Shown here piece after piece: positions 48,887-63,800 of a DNA stretch of 64,000 nucleotides. The position numbers and the translations under genes were made by a program. The first letter of the stretch is position 1. Every line of letters starts with the position of its first letter. Source of the DNA: Astrocystis sublimbata (taxonomy: Eukaryota > Ascomycota > Sordariomycetes > Xylariales > Xylariaceae); NCBI GenBank assembly GCA_022453515.1, contig JAJNNY010000029.1:404433-468432 (forward strand), read 5' to 3'. Below the pieces are notes generated by a model that worked only from the letters and a program-made list of their open reading frames with translations, was not told where the DNA came from and did no database searches.

Positions 48887-51800
48887 ATTGATTCGAACTG
48901 GGCATCATCCTCTCACGAACCCCAGCAAGTTATTGATAACTATGACACCTCTCTGCCCGGGGAAAGGTCCCCGCCTAGCAAGGACAAGAAGAAGAAGAAA
49001 AAGAAGAGCAAAAAAGGCTCTGTGTCGTCTCGAGAGGTAGTGGACGACAACTCGCTTCATCAAGCAGAGCCCGAAATTGTCCCTTTTCTGGCCGATGTTC
49101 CTGTTTCATCTGAGAAGAGAAAAAGTGTTCAGTGGGATTTGGGCGACGCTGATTTCCTTCCACGATCTTCTGGTACATCATATCCTGAAGCGCAAGCTCG
49201 GGAGAGTGCAAGAGATGGTGCTGCTGATCGCTGGGACTACCCCATGGAACTAATTGACGATACTGAAGATGGCACGGGTCGTTCTAGGGATATCGTTGAC
49301 TCTTACAGTAACCGAGGTGGAGAGTACACCGGGATTGACGAGGAATGGGTCGACTTGCCAAAAAAATCAAAGAAACCGAAGGCTATTGGCGACTCAACTA
49401 CGCATGCTAAACCCCTTTCCCGCTCAGTTGCCAGATCCTCAACTATTCGGGAAGGGTCTGCAGAAGGTCTTAGGAAACGGTTTGAGCAAGTGTCCGGCAC
49501 CGTGTCACCCCCCCGAGCAGTCTCGCCTCCGAAAATAATCCAGGAAGAGTCACAAAGAAGCGCAGCTAGCGGACCTCATGGTGATACATTGGACGATGAA
49601 GAACCAGTCCCCGTGGAAGCAAGAGAGATGCCCGATCCAAACGCCAACAGGCAGAGTGGGACATCGAGCTTCTTTGACCGTTTTAGGTCATCTTTCGGCT
49701 TCAGCGAAGGAAGAGAGCAGTCGCGCACACAAGACCGTGACGGCAAGTCTTTTTTAGTTAATGCCGGCGCTCTTGGCACAAGTGTCGGCTTAAGGGGCGC
49801 TGCGTTTGCTCTGGGAAACAGAACCTTTTCCGACAAGCCTGTCGACACGGCGCCAGCGACAGGCCTATCCCTTGATACGAACCCTAGCGACCGGCAGCCG
49901 AGTCCACCCCCCGAGGAAGAAATCATTGACCCTGAAATTGTGGAGCGGGAAATACGTCCAGCTATAGATCCAAAGTACGGTGACCTGTTGCCTTTACCCC
50001 CAAGCAGACCGAGCACTCCTGTGCCTGATCTTGACGAAGGCATCCCCCCCCTCCCAGAGAGTCGTCCAGGTACTCCAGAAGACAAGAGAGAACAGCAGCT
50101 GCTGAGTGAGAAGTCTTCACACGTCCGACGACGTAGTGAAACCCCACTCAGGGTGAAGACACCAAGCCATAGTGCAATTCCCATTCAATTTCGGCTAGGG
50201 CACAGGAACTCTCCAGGCTCTCCCAGCGTCACAACAAAGTCACCTCGTGATTCATCTCCTGTAACCTCGGGAACACCAGATACGACCTCAAAGCCTCGCG
50301 CAAGACCTATGTCATGGGATAGTTCTCGAGCATTCAAGCCATTACTGTTGGTCGAGAAAACGTCTCGTGGTACAGCAGTTACGCCAACTACACTCGAGGA
50401 GGAGATCCCGCTGCTGAATTCGGATACCCCGCCTGATGAGCACGATACAACACGACGTGATTCGTTTACCCCTCAGGATGACCTTCAGAGCCCCCCTTTC
50501 ACGCAAGAAACCTTGGAGCAACGTCCAGGCTCACCTAACCTGCCCTCAATGCGACCAATAGAAGAATTGGAGAGTCCGACGGCAAAGTCCGACGCTACAG
50601 ATCCGATGTCCAAAAATCGTAGCTCATATCTGTACTACTCGAGCCCAAGTGCCCATGAGTCTACACATGCCGACACATCTGAAGGTTCGCCTACTTTGAG
50701 GGTAGCTGAAAGACAAGCGGCTCTTGCTAAGTTGGAAGAGCCCGTGCCCGACTTGAAGGACAGCGACCTGCTAAGCGGAGCAGCTGGTCTGGCTGCAGGC
50801 ACCTTGGTTGCTAATGCTGCCATCGAGGAGTTCATGCGTTCTCATGAAGTGCCAACGGACACCAAAGACAATATCGCAGCAGATGTAACACCGTTTGACG
50901 AGTCCATTGACCGGGGCGAGCCCAAGGCCATTGAACCTGTTGAGCCTGAAGAAATTGCCCCTCTTTCCGGCAAGAGGTCTAAGAAGAGCAAGAAAGGTAA
51001 GAACAAGTCTCGAGAGATTGAGCCACCAGCAGAAGCTTCCAGTCTCCAGGCGACCGAAGAACCAGAGATCACCTCGAGCAATGACATTCCGGAATCGATC
51101 GAGAATGTCGCAGAGAATGAAGAGGATTCCACTCCAGCCAAGCTTTCCAAGAAAGATAAGAAAAAGAAGAGGAGAGTACAGAGTCAAGGCTCTGTCGAGG
51201 ATTACAACATAGCTGCTGAAATTCCACTGCCGGAGGAGGAACAAGATGAATTCTTCGATTTTCCTGCTGACCTGCCTGGTGATGTGCTTACGGCTAAAGA
51301 TGCCCAGGATGCCGCATGGCCAGATGACCACCTTGATGCACAAAGTCGTGCCCTCGAAGTCCCTACCGAAGCCCCTCTTGACCCTCTGATTGAGGCTTCC
51401 GTTGTAGACTCTGCTGAAAATGTTGCACAAACTGTTGTTGCCCCCGCCGAGGACACCTACCTAAAGAGTCTTGTGGATGCCCCAGGTCAAACCTCCGTCA
51501 AAGCCCTCGACGATACTATTGCCCAAGATCCTGCCAATGTTGCTTCTGAAGGCCATGTCGAACACGCTCATGCAAACCCTATGGAAGCTTCGGAAGCTCT
51601 CGCTGAGGCTGCTCTAGAGACAGCGGTGAAGAGTCCTGTCGACGACCTCATTGAAACTACCGACGCGGGTCTGATTGAGACTATTTCTCCCTCGGAGGTA
51701 CCTATCGACGCTGCCCCTACAGATGATCCCGTTGCCGAGGAGCTTGCCGCTACATCAAAGAAGGGTAAAAAGAAGAAGAACAAGAAGGGCAAATCTCTAG

Positions 51801-54800
51801 CTAAGGATCTGGAAGCAGAAGAACGGGAACCGTCCAAAGTTCCCGAACGCCAGGGTCTGGAGGAGACCACAACGAATGATAAGCCAGCGATTGAAGATCC
51901 TACGCCTGTCGGCGAGAATGAGACTCCTGTTGCAGAACAAAATGTACGAGAACATGAAGCACCATCGACTCCAGCACTCTTCGAAAGCCCCTTAACTTCA
52001 CCCAAGACAAGTAAAAAGAAGAAGGGAAAGAAGGCGGCATCTCCAGAGGAGCCGTCTATCGCTGCTTATGCCGAGGAATCCACGCCAGCCGAATCTGCAC
52101 CACCAGTTCTGGACCAAGATACTGCAGAAATCCCTGTGGAGCAAATGCATGAGCAGATGCTTGAGCAAGTTGACGATTCTCAAGCCCCATCATTTGAGCC
52201 TGAACATCTGCATCTGGAACCGAAAGAAGACACCTTCGAAGAGCCGCTTTATATCGCACCCATTGACGAAGAAGCTCCAATTGTTTCTTCGAAGAAGTCC
52301 AAGAAAAAGAAGAAGGGGAAGAACGCTCAAACGCAAGAGCAGGAACCCTCTGCCCTATCTGATGTCAGGACCGATACTGAAGTTGTGGAAGATGTCCAAA
52401 CGAGAGAGGCCGACTTGCCCTTATCGCAAGCGCCAGATGAGACCAATGCTGCAGTTGAGACAGAACATACCCCAACGGCGGCCACTGAACACACGCTAGA
52501 GACTCCTGTTGAGGACGCTGAGCGAAGTCTGGCTGCACCTTCCAGTGGACTTGACGAGTTACTCAAAGTCGAATCCGAAGCGACTCAACCGTCAGATAGT
52601 GCTGCGGACCCTGCTACAGTCAAAACAGGAATTGTGGAAAGAGAACCTCAACTTGATTCACTTGAGAGTAAGGACGTTGAGTCATCCCCACACGATGAAT
52701 CGAACGCGGTACCCTTAGATGCACAGACGGCAGACGCGGTTCGACTATCCGCTCCGCATGATTTGATGGAATCAGAAAATCAGCAAGAGCCTCAGGCTTC
52801 TGATGCGGCAAAAGACCTGCTTACCGAAGAAGCCATTGATGATTTGCATGTGACACCACTTGAAGCCACCGAGCCTATGAGTGAGACTCAAGCTCTGCTG
52901 TCGGATGAAGTCAGTGGTCACGAGGCTGACAAACCCGTAGACGTGTCCGAAGAACCACAAAGCAAGAAGAAAGCCAAGAAGAAGAAAAAGAAGCAGCAGA
53001 GCATCTCAGAATTATCCGACAACCCTGAAACCTCTGCCACGGCTGCCCAAAGTGAAGATATCCCAGAGCAGATTACTAAGGACATCTCATTAGAGCAAAC
53101 GGGCCTAGTTGATCAACCTGTAGAGGCCTTGCCCATTATTCACGATGTTCCCGGTATTGGCGACGAAACGGCTGAGCCAGACCAAACCGTCGCAGAGCAG
53201 ACGTTGCCGTTCACCGAAAACGCAGAGCCTGACACCATTAGCTCAAGTAAGAAGTCCAAGAAAGCGAAGAAAGACAAGAAAGCGGCATTACAAGAGGATA
53301 CAACGTCTTTAGAAGGGGCTCTGCCGGAGGAGAGGGCACCGGACAGCCAAGATGTTTCTCATGCTGAACAATCGGCATCTCCTCGTGAAACAGAGCTCAG
53401 TGCCGACCAAACCCAAGCAGGGCCTGCTCTGTACGAAGAAATAGAGACACAGGATGTCAAAACGGAGGATATCAATGCGCTCGAAGACGTCAACAGGCCC
53501 TGCATAGAAACGGAGCCGACTGCTGTCGAGGATACCCCTGAGGCGCCGCTGACCGAACCGGAACTAAACGTGTTTTCTACTACCGAGACCGAAGCACCAG
53601 TCCCTAAAGAACCAGATCAAGCAGAGCCAGAGGTTGAAATCGCATCAAGCAAGAAGAAGTCCAAGAAAGACAAGAAGAAGAAACAAGCTGCTACACAGCA
53701 GGACTTGGGCAATGATGACGTTAAACCTGTGGCAACCGACTCGTCTAGTGTGCAGGAAAGTGCAGATGCAGCACCTAGTCTGGGTTTGTTAGATCCAAGC
53801 GAGAAGTCGACCGACCCACCAGTTGATACAATTGAGGAAAGTGGCCACGATGTCGCTCAGCCAACTGGTAGCATAGAAGAACCCCTGCCGACTGGAGAGC
53901 TAGAAAACACGCAGCTAAGTCGGGTTCAAGGCGAGGCTGAGGGCTCAGCTCCCACTCCGGCTTCTGCTTCGGACGTCGTCGAGGGCTTGCAGCCTACCCA
54001 AATGGATGACCCACAGAGTCCCAAGCAGTCGAAAAAGAGCAAGAAAAAGAAGCGCCAAAGTGTTCAATTTGCGGACCCTATTGAGGAATCTACCGAAATC
54101 CCAACCGAAACCACCAGTAGAGATATCTCGTCTGACCTCATAGATGAGCCGACAGAAGTACTCCCTGAGACGTCGACAACATTTGCGCAGCCAGAAGACC
54201 TGACACCTGATGCGCCCCACGACGTCAAAGAGGTTTCTGATGCTCAAGGACATCATGATCATGCGGATCCAAAACTTGTTGATTTCGATCCCTCTTCCGT
54301 TGCCTCGCCGCCCGATGAAGAAATCGCCATCGACATTCCTGAAGAATTGTCTTCACACACGGCCTTGTCTCCTGAGGCAAACGATGATCAGGTCTCGAAA
54401 CAAAACACAGACAACGAAATCGCAAACACAAGTAAGATCAGTGATCACCTCTTGCAAGATGTTACTGTAGACGCGCAACCTCGAGGCGAAACAGATGCTC
54501 AAGATCAGACAGAAGATCCGGCATCAGTAGAGGACATGGCTCCAATTGAGACTACGTCACTTGTGGAGGAGCCTTCTTTAGCCACTGCAGCCGATGAACC
54601 TCCTTCTACACCAAAGAAAAGTAAGAAGGACAAGAAGAAGCGCAAGGGAAAGCCCCAGGAGTCTCAAGAATCCCCAACGGAAGTGCCTGCATCTGAACTG
54701 CCCGATTTGACAGCGTCCTCTGATCAAGGCGTTCTTCTTGAAGACAATCAAGTATCTGCCCCAGCCACTGTACCACAGGAAGATGATTCCGGGCTAAGTG

Positions 54801-57800
54801 ATGCAGCCTTACTCGAAGAGGTAGCTGCTGAACTGACAGATGAGCAAATTGCTCAACTGCTTGCGGATGAGATAGTTGAGCAGACAACTGAGCAAGCTTC
54901 TGAGCCGACCATTGAACAGCCTGTTGAACAGCCATTTGAACCGGTAGTGGATCAAGCTACTGAACAAACGGCTATTGAGGATGCAATACGAGACGATCCA
55001 CTGCCTGAAGCCCCCACCAAGAAGAGCAAAAAGGAGAAGAAAAAGGCTAAAAAGGCTAGCAAAGTTCTCGACGCCGAACTAAGCTCATCTGACGCACCTA
55101 CAAGCTCAGCCATGGACGTTGAACTCCAGACCCAAGAAGAAACAACAGTTATATCGGAGCCTGTCCTTGAAAGCATTGCCCCTGAGATCTCCGAAGCATC
55201 TGATATCACGAACCCTCCAACGGATGAACAGAGATCCTTGCCACAAGAGACACTCACCACTTCAACTTCTATCTCGAATGAGCAAGACGTAACCAGTCAG
55301 GATGTTCAATCCAACGAAGCCGCTGTTCTGCCACCAGAAAATGCAACCAGTTCTCAGACGAATCCTGCCATATATGAGTCGGACATTGGCGAACCGATTC
55401 CGTCATCGGCCCAGGAGCCGGAGCAGTCTCTTGAATCACAAATCATTGAAGAGCAAGCTTCTGAGCCGACGGTCACTCGCAAATCCAAGAAGGATAAGAA
55501 AAAGAAAAAGCGAGACAGTCGGATTCTTGACGACCAACCCGATGCGACGGAAAGTGCGAGCGTTGAAGCTGTGCCCGAACAGACAGCGACTGAGGCGTTA
55601 CCAGAAAACAGCGAGGAAGCTGTCATTTCTCAACATGTTCAAGATCCTATCAGCGCAGTCGATTCTCGCGAGGAAGGCGAATCGATCCCTGTCGCACCAG
55701 AGGCATTTACCGAAACCCATCGCTCTTTAGATCTGTCTGACCCCATCGACTTGTCCTCTGCTCAGCCACCTGTTGATGACGCACCCCCGACAGACACTGC
55801 TGAGCTGACAACGTCTAAGAAGAGCAAGAAGGACAAGAAGAAGAAAAAGAAGCAAGAAGGTGCGCTAGAACCCGAGCCGTCCCTACCGGAGACGGATCTC
55901 GGTGCCGAGACCTCGACTACTTCACAAGCCGTTGATACTTCTGACCCTGGCGCATCACTTCTAACAGAGGAAAGCAAAGGCGATGACGTTGTCAGCCCAG
56001 ATTCTAGCAAGAGGAGCAAAAATGACAAGAAAAAGAAGCGAGCTAGTTTGCAAGATGACGAACCGCCTGCGGAATCGCCTGCGGAGCCCGTGATAGACAA
56101 CATTCCAGAATCCACAGCAGAACTCGCATCAGACCTCTTCCAACCCAGTCCTGACTACCCCCGGCAGACTGAAATCGGTCTCTCCAATGACCTCAGTGAT
56201 TCCCAAACCGAAAAGCTATCCCATGCTCAAGATCTGGGCCCGACCTTTGAGGCAGCCACGACAGATGATTTCGCTAAATCTGCGTTCAATGAAGCAAACG
56301 ATGTTGATATGACACGAGATGCGCCAACCGCCTTGTTAGATCAAGATGCGGTCCCAGAACTACCGCTCAACCCTGTTCTAGATCGCTCTGAAAATTTATC
56401 TTCGGATGCCACTAGTCTATCAATGGAACCTCAAAGTCTCCTAATTGAAGATCCACCCAAGTCTGAGAATACAGAGGACACCCCTGCTTCTGCATCGACG
56501 AAGAAGAGCAAGAAGGACAAGAAGAAGAAGAAGAAGGCTGCTGCTCAGGAAGAAGACGTTCCTATTGACAACAGGCAGATCCTCGCAGACATTGCGCCAC
56601 CTGAAGTGGAACGATTGGAAGCCGTCCCCACAGTCCCTGCTGACATGGACGAGGACAAGAATACTGAGTCTGATGTCTTTGAGGATGCGGTTGCAATGCA
56701 GGATCAGACTGTGCTACAAGATGATAGCACTCCCAAGAACGAGCATCCTGATCCCTTTGAGTCTATCGCCATTGACGAGCATGGTCGTGATAGAACTACA
56801 ACCCCTACCCAAGCTGGTCCACAAATTGAGTCTGTAGAAAAGGATGACAAGCCCAATGCTTCCTGGGAGGACGAATTACTTCAAGAAGTCGTCATGGAAC
56901 CTGCTGAGCCCACTACCATTGATAATGTCCAACCAGTGGAGAAAGATGGGCTGACGGAAGAATCGGCCACTGGCCCGAGCAACATTCACCCTGCTTCCTC
57001 GCAGCAAGACAAACCAGATGAGATGAAAGAGAATGAGTCTGATCCTCTGGCTAAAGGACTCCAGGAAGAGCAGTCAACGGTAGATTCTGCTCTGACAGAA
57101 GCTGTCATCTCAGGCGAATCCACCGAGGATCAGGCGCAAGAGCCGGCAATTGAACATGTCAATGAAGAAGAGCCCATCGTTCCTGTGATGCCAACGAAAA
57201 AGAGCAAGAAAGACAAGAAGAAGAAGAAAAAGAATCAAGACACCGAAGCTCCTCAAGAAACTGCAGCACAAGATTCAGCTGAGACGCCAACTGGTAAATC
57301 ATCTTCGAACACGGTTACAGAGCCATCCACATATGAGCCTACTGCCGCCGAACCTGTTGCCACTGAGCCTATTGTCACTGAGACTCCAGTATCGGAAGCA
57401 GCTTTGCCCGAAACCGTAGTATCTGAAGCCTCCGCATCCATCGAGACTAGCTCTATCGAGCCCGACAAGAAGACCAAGAAAGAGAAGAAAAAGAAGACTC
57501 TGTGGGACTCGTTGATGGGGTCATTCAAGGCCGATGAGCCACAAGAAGCACTACCAGAGGACAAAGCTCAAGGTGAAGTACCACAAGAGCAATTTGGAGT
57601 CAAGGAAGTTTCGCGTCAGGTCAATGAATCTGGTGAAAATTTACCGGCAGAAGCGCGGTCGGTACCCGAACATCCTCAACATGAATTGCCTACAAAGCTT
57701 CCTAGCGACGAGCCCTCACTTGACGAACTTGATCGAAGAGATCTTCCTCAAGAGGATGCGCCCCAAGAGGTCTTACCAGCCACCCTTGATTCAGGAGAGG

Positions 57801-60800
57801 CAGGAGAAATTACGCTGCCACAAGTAGAGACTGAGGTTGTGCCTGAGTTGCCCACAGTTATCGAATCTGAGCAACCACACCGTGAGGAGCCAGTTAAGGA
57901 TGTTCCACCCAGCGACGACTTACCCCCTTCCACACCTTCGAAGAAGAGCAAAAAGGACAAGAAGAAAAAGAAGCAGGATGCTATTCTGGAGGCTGAACCT
58001 ACACCTAAGGAGGAGGCCCAACAGCTGGAAGAAACTCGTACTCTCTCAGTCGCGGATGATGCCCCTGTAGTCGAGCCAATGCGAGAACTTGATGTACCAG
58101 AAGCAGATCCTCTGCCTGATACGAAACAAGAGGAGCTTGCTGATTCGCCAATAACGAAGAAGATCAAAAAAGATAAGAAAAAGAAAAAGCAAGCGCTTCT
58201 AGAAACGGAGTCAGCTCAGGACCCGATTGAAACGCCTCTGGACCCTATTTCCGTTGAAGCTCCTGCATCGGATCATCAAGGGGGAGACGTGGCACCCTCA
58301 GTCGATATACAAACAGAAGCAGAGAGCTCAGAGGGAAAGCAGCGTGAGATTGACGAAGTTCCAAATCGTGAAGATGACGTGCGACTCCAACCCCAACCAA
58401 CTGAAGAAGCTGATGTGCCGAGAGATGCACTGCCCGAACCCTCGCAAAGTGAAGAGGTAGTCGAACCCACTGCAAGTAAGAAGAGCAAGAAGAAGAAAAA
58501 GAAACGTGCCAGCGAAGTCGAGCTTCAGCCCGAAATTGATACAGGATCAACTCTTGATGCTCCCAAACCGGAAGGGTCCGACTCTCTCGATCCACCAACA
58601 GAGCAATCGGTCGCACATGGCACAGAGAACCAGGATTCTATTTCCAAGGAGCTGAGCGGTACTAGTCAAGAAGATGTCACAGCAGAACCAGCGGCTGCGA
58701 CAGAGGCGGCCCCTTCGGCAATGCGGAACGATGCAGTAGACTCAAATTCCGAGCTACAGTTAGATGACACCCATAAACCCATCGTCCTTGACGATGCAAC
58801 AACGCAGCTTTCTTCGCAGGATCAACATCCAATTCCTACAGCAGATACAGAAGAGCCAATTGAAGGGTCAACAGCGGAGGTTGGGCTAGAACTCGGCACT
58901 GATAGTCTCACGCTGCCGCAGGCGCCGGAAGCAACGCAGCCAGAGACTACGCAGCCAGAGACTACGCAGCCAGAGGAGGCGCAACCGCAGGAGGCTGCCC
59001 CCCAGGTGGATGATGGAAACAGCACAGCAACTACTAAAAAGTCGAAGAAGGATAAGAAGAAAAAGAAGCGAGCCAGCCAGGTCAGCTGGGAATTAGGGCC
59101 AGAAGCTGAGATTGAAGATCTCTCAGAAAAGCAGCAGTCAGAGCAGGCTTTTGACAACTCAACAACTAGCGAGTCTACGAAGATGGGTAACAGTGACGAC
59201 AGAGTAGAAGACTCATCGTCCGAGTTTGCGTCGGGAAAGAAGTCTGTAGATTCGGATAAGCATGAAAGCCAAACAGGTGGGGAGCCGGTGCTTGACAGTA
59301 CCGAAGCCGTCGAAGAATCAACGGCAACACACCCCTCAGAACAGGAACAACAATACGACACACTGCTTGATCACCAATCTCTTGCGGAGGACATAGAAAC
59401 GAGCTTGAAAAACTCTACGAACCTTGACGACACATTCCTTGAAACCACATCCAGCAAAAAGTCGAAGAAAAAGAAGAAAGCTAGTCAAGTAGACCGGGAC
59501 GCCAAGCCTGTAACCGCTACAGCTTCGGGATCTGCAATGGACCCGTTGCCCATCGAGGAAGATCAGACTGGCAAGTTAGCTGAGTCGGTTGATGCGTTAT
59601 CGCATGAAGTAACCGACAAAGTCCCAGAAAAAGAAGCTGACGTAGCTGATATCTCTCCCGAGATCATTCCCTCAAAGCAGTCGAAAAAAGACAAACGCAA
59701 GGCAAAAAAGCAACCTGTCATAGAAAATGTTCCTGAACAAGACACTGTTATCGCGCAAGCTGCCGAGAACGAATTAATCATCAGTGATGATACAGTCGGG
59801 CAACCTGCCGCTACTGATGACCTGATCCCAGTAAAAGACAATTCCGCCCTGCTCGAAACACCAGATGTTCCTGGTGATAGGGATACAACCCAGGCGTCGT
59901 CCCCTGGCGTCTCAGCAGTCAAGATGAACTCACCCTTAGATCACACCCAGAACTCCGACAAACTGAGCGAGGATATGTCTGCAACGTATGACCCAATATC
60001 AAGCTCAACGGATGATCCTCAACTACCGCGCGACACTGCACCTCCTGGTGGCGACTCGACAATTCTTTCCAATATACCAGAGGAAGTCTCGAACAATGTA
60101 CCGTCGAAGGAGCAAAGTGGAAAACACAAGATGGCAACGCAAGATTCATCCCAGAACCCTTCGCAAGATCCGACCGACCCTTCGAACGAAGAGCCCAAAG
60201 AGGACGAAGCGCCCGATGTCCCTAACACCGACTCTACTAAAACCCCTATGACCAACTTGCTGTCCTGGGCATGGAAATGGTCTAACGTCGACAATGTAAC
60301 TCAACCTGAGACCCCAGATTCGAAGGCAGTGACCATTACCGAAGACTCTTCTAATGCTGAATCACCGGTAACGGTTAGACCCAGTGATGTAACCCGCGCG
60401 ACGAGTCTCCCCAAGCATAATGAAGAGTCAAACAGCGACGAGGGCGACAACGAAAAGCCGACACTGAACCGAACAGAACCCGAAGTTGCGTCGCAATTTG
60501 CACCTGAATCCGAAACTCACGTTGCTCGTACGAACATACAAGAGAGCATGGAAAACAAACAAGAGTCTAGTCAGTCAGATTTGGATATAGTGTCTACGTC
60601 AGAGATTCCACGAGCACAACATGCTGAAAGCGCTAAAGATGATCATATCGCAAAGTCTTCCGAGTCGGCGAGTCCTGAAGTTGGATCTATGGAACCCCAG
60701 GATGCAACAGAGCTTCCATCCAGGAAGAAGTCAAAGAAGGACAAGAAAGACAAGAAGCGTGCTAAAGGTGTTGATTTGAAAGAGACATCACCAGGCTCAC

Positions 60801-63800
60801 AAACCCCCGTCGTCGCGTCGTCCCAGGATATGGAAGCCCCCCAACCGTCAATCTTTGATGAGAACGCTGGTTCACCCCAACACGCCTCGCCGCAAGCACC
60901 GCGCAAGATCCCAGATGCCATCGATGATCGATTCCCGTTTCCTGAGCCTCGACCCCAATCCCCTCTGTCCAATCATCAAGCTTCCACCACGATAGACATG
61001 TTTCCGGCGCAGCTAAGCAGCCATATCGAGCACGACCGTCCTTTCGATTACCCCGCCCAGCCAGACAAGAAGCTGCGTACTCATCTCGCCAAAAATGACA
61101 ACATCGTGACAACTCCACCTTCTGCTATGGACATCGAACCCCTGGTGGCGGACAAAATGGTCATAGACTTTCCTTCCGTGTACGACGAAACTGTACGTTC
61201 AAAATACAAAGCCCAAGTTTCCGATCGCACACTTCGCGAATCTACCAAGACTCGATATGAAGTCGATCCCATGAACGTGGATGATTCTCAAGCCCCCTCG
61301 GATGGCATTCCATCTCAAAGCGTCGACAATGCTCGACATGCCAATAGAGTATCAATACAATCTCCTTCACGCGAGACGGTGGAGAAGAAGAAAAGCGACG
61401 TCCGCGAGACTGTCAAGAAAACGAAGGAAAAGAAGCAGTCGAAGAAGGCTGACAACCTAGCATCTAATGCCTATGACACTACACCGCGCGACATTGAGAA
61501 GAACGATGTACCACAAGACAATCATAGGTTGGAGGCTGTCGTTGGTGATGACTTTGCGATCGAGCCAGCTCTACAACTCAAAGCCCAGTCTGACGAGGTG
61601 ACCAGTCGAGAAGTGCCCGAGCTTACGCAACAAACTGATGTTGGCACGAACGACAATAATGTTGAGAGCCCAGTGACGGGTCGGGGGCAAGTACATGCAC
61701 TCCCAGTAACCGAACCTTCCAAAGCTGAAGAGCCTCACCCGCAAATCAAAGACATAAGCACAACCGGCAGACAAGACAGTTGGGACAATCTAGATACATC
61801 AGAACCACTCGAAGACGATGAACGCCCTACACATGTCGGCAGCAGGGACGCACCTGAAGAACCGATATTACTACCACTTCCCCCACCGCGAACCCCAAGT
61901 GCTTTGGACTTTAGCCGCAGCTTAGCGCCTGTGGAAGAGGAGACGCACGAGGACCTGGAAGAAGAACTGCGTTCCGATCTTCAAGCACAAACCCCAAGAG
62001 ATCTGGAAGCAAACAGGGATAGTGGATTTGTCACGGAATCCCCAAGTCAGCAACGGCATGGCCTTGATGCTAAAAGCAATGCCGTTCAACGCGATAGCGG
62101 CGTGCACATGACCATGGGCACCGGTGACGAAACAGCAGGCTCTCGAGAACGTGGCTTGCAAGGAAGAACAAGCCCGCCAGATCCAAGCAGCCATTCGCAA
62201 ACACCACAACCACATGAGAGACGTTCCCGACGGTCCTTGTTCGACAATGAAACGCCGCAATTGGACACACCGTCACCAGGCAGGAAATGGGACCGAGGCG
62301 ACACACCCGAAAAGCCGACAGAGGACGAATCGCTTCATCCGATGAAGCGGGCGACGACGACGCCGCTGAAGGCAACAGGCGCTGCTCTGAATCCACGCAC
62401 GCCCCAACTTACACAGACCCCGCAGACACCTCTTGCCCAGGGAGCACCACTTACACAGACGCCACGAAGCGTATCAGACAACATCACCAATGTCAGCAAG
62501 CGAGGGACATCCACCACACCTCAGCCCGAAGGTACGGGTCGACGATCAGTATCCAACACTGGCGTGTCGCGACTGCAGATGCAAACGCCCGAACCACACA
62601 TGTACCGGACCGACAGCCCTGGCCTCCACAGCATGCGGAGCTCTCACAGCATTCGCAGCCTCCGGTCGTTGGGCGCCAACACGCCGCCTCTGCGCAGGGT
62701 GGCCCGACGGACCAGCGGCGACCTGCGCTCGCTCAGCCACACCAACACCAATACCAGCCACACCAGCCCCAACGGCTCCACACCCAGCCTCCCCATCTCC
62801 GCTATTGACAAGGATAAGGATAAGGACAAAGAGAAAGAGAAAGATGGGGCGGGCAAAGCAGCTGCAGCTGCTGCTGCTGCTGCGGCCGCTAGAGCTGCCA
62901 CCACTACAGAGGGCGGTGCTGTCTCTACCTCTGCCTCTGACCGCCATGCCCCGAACAACACCATCACTCCCATCGCCAACGAGGGCCGTGTCCGCGCCAA
63001 GGACATGACCGACGTCTACGTAAGTTTGATTGAACATTACAAGAGACAGCAAAGCACTAATACGATTGATTGCTATAGGATGGCTATGGCGAGGGCCGCA
63101 TCGGGTCCCCGCGGTCGCCAACACGCCCACCCAGCATGCGCCGCCGACAGAGCATGCAGGTCATGGAACTCGAGAACAAGGTCGAGCAGCTCATCGCCGA
63201 GAACCGCGCCCTTGCCGAAGCGCGAGCCCACGCCGAGAGGAATCTGAGCCAGCGCAACAGCTCCGCCATCACCGACCGCGACGCTGAGATTGAGAGCCTG
63301 AAGGCCTCGCTGCGATGGCTCCAGAACGAGGTCACCCGCCTGACCGAGGTCAACGAGGGCCTGCAGAGCGCCAACAGCCTCCTGGCCATGCAGCACAACG
63401 AGAAGTACACCCGCCTCGAGTCGCAACACACCACCGCCGCCCGCGAGCTCGACGAGCACCGTGGCGCCCGCACCCAGTTCAACCAGACCCTGCAGGCCAA
63501 GGACGCCGAGATCAACGAGCTCCGCGGCCAGCTCGAAGCCGCCAAGGAGCACATCCGCGAGATGAAGAAGCAGATCCTCGCCACCAAGCCTCCCGATGCC
63601 GACTTCCTCCGCCTCAAGGACGAGGACCACTTCGACCACCGCTGCCAGCAGCTGTCCTCCCATGTCCAGCAATGGGTCCTCCGCTTCTCCAAGTTCTCCG
63701 ACATGCGCGCCTGCCGCCTTACCAGCGAGATCAATGACGAGAAGATCATCGACCGACTCGACAACACCATACTCGATGGTTCCGATGTCGACAACTATCT

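Noticed and set aside
48959..61480. Regularly spaced near-identical repeats that could suggest a CRISPR-like array
   Set aside because: The repeats are AAGAAG-type codons for Lys-rich blocks within one open frame, spaced irregularly by hundreds of bases, in a eukaryote.
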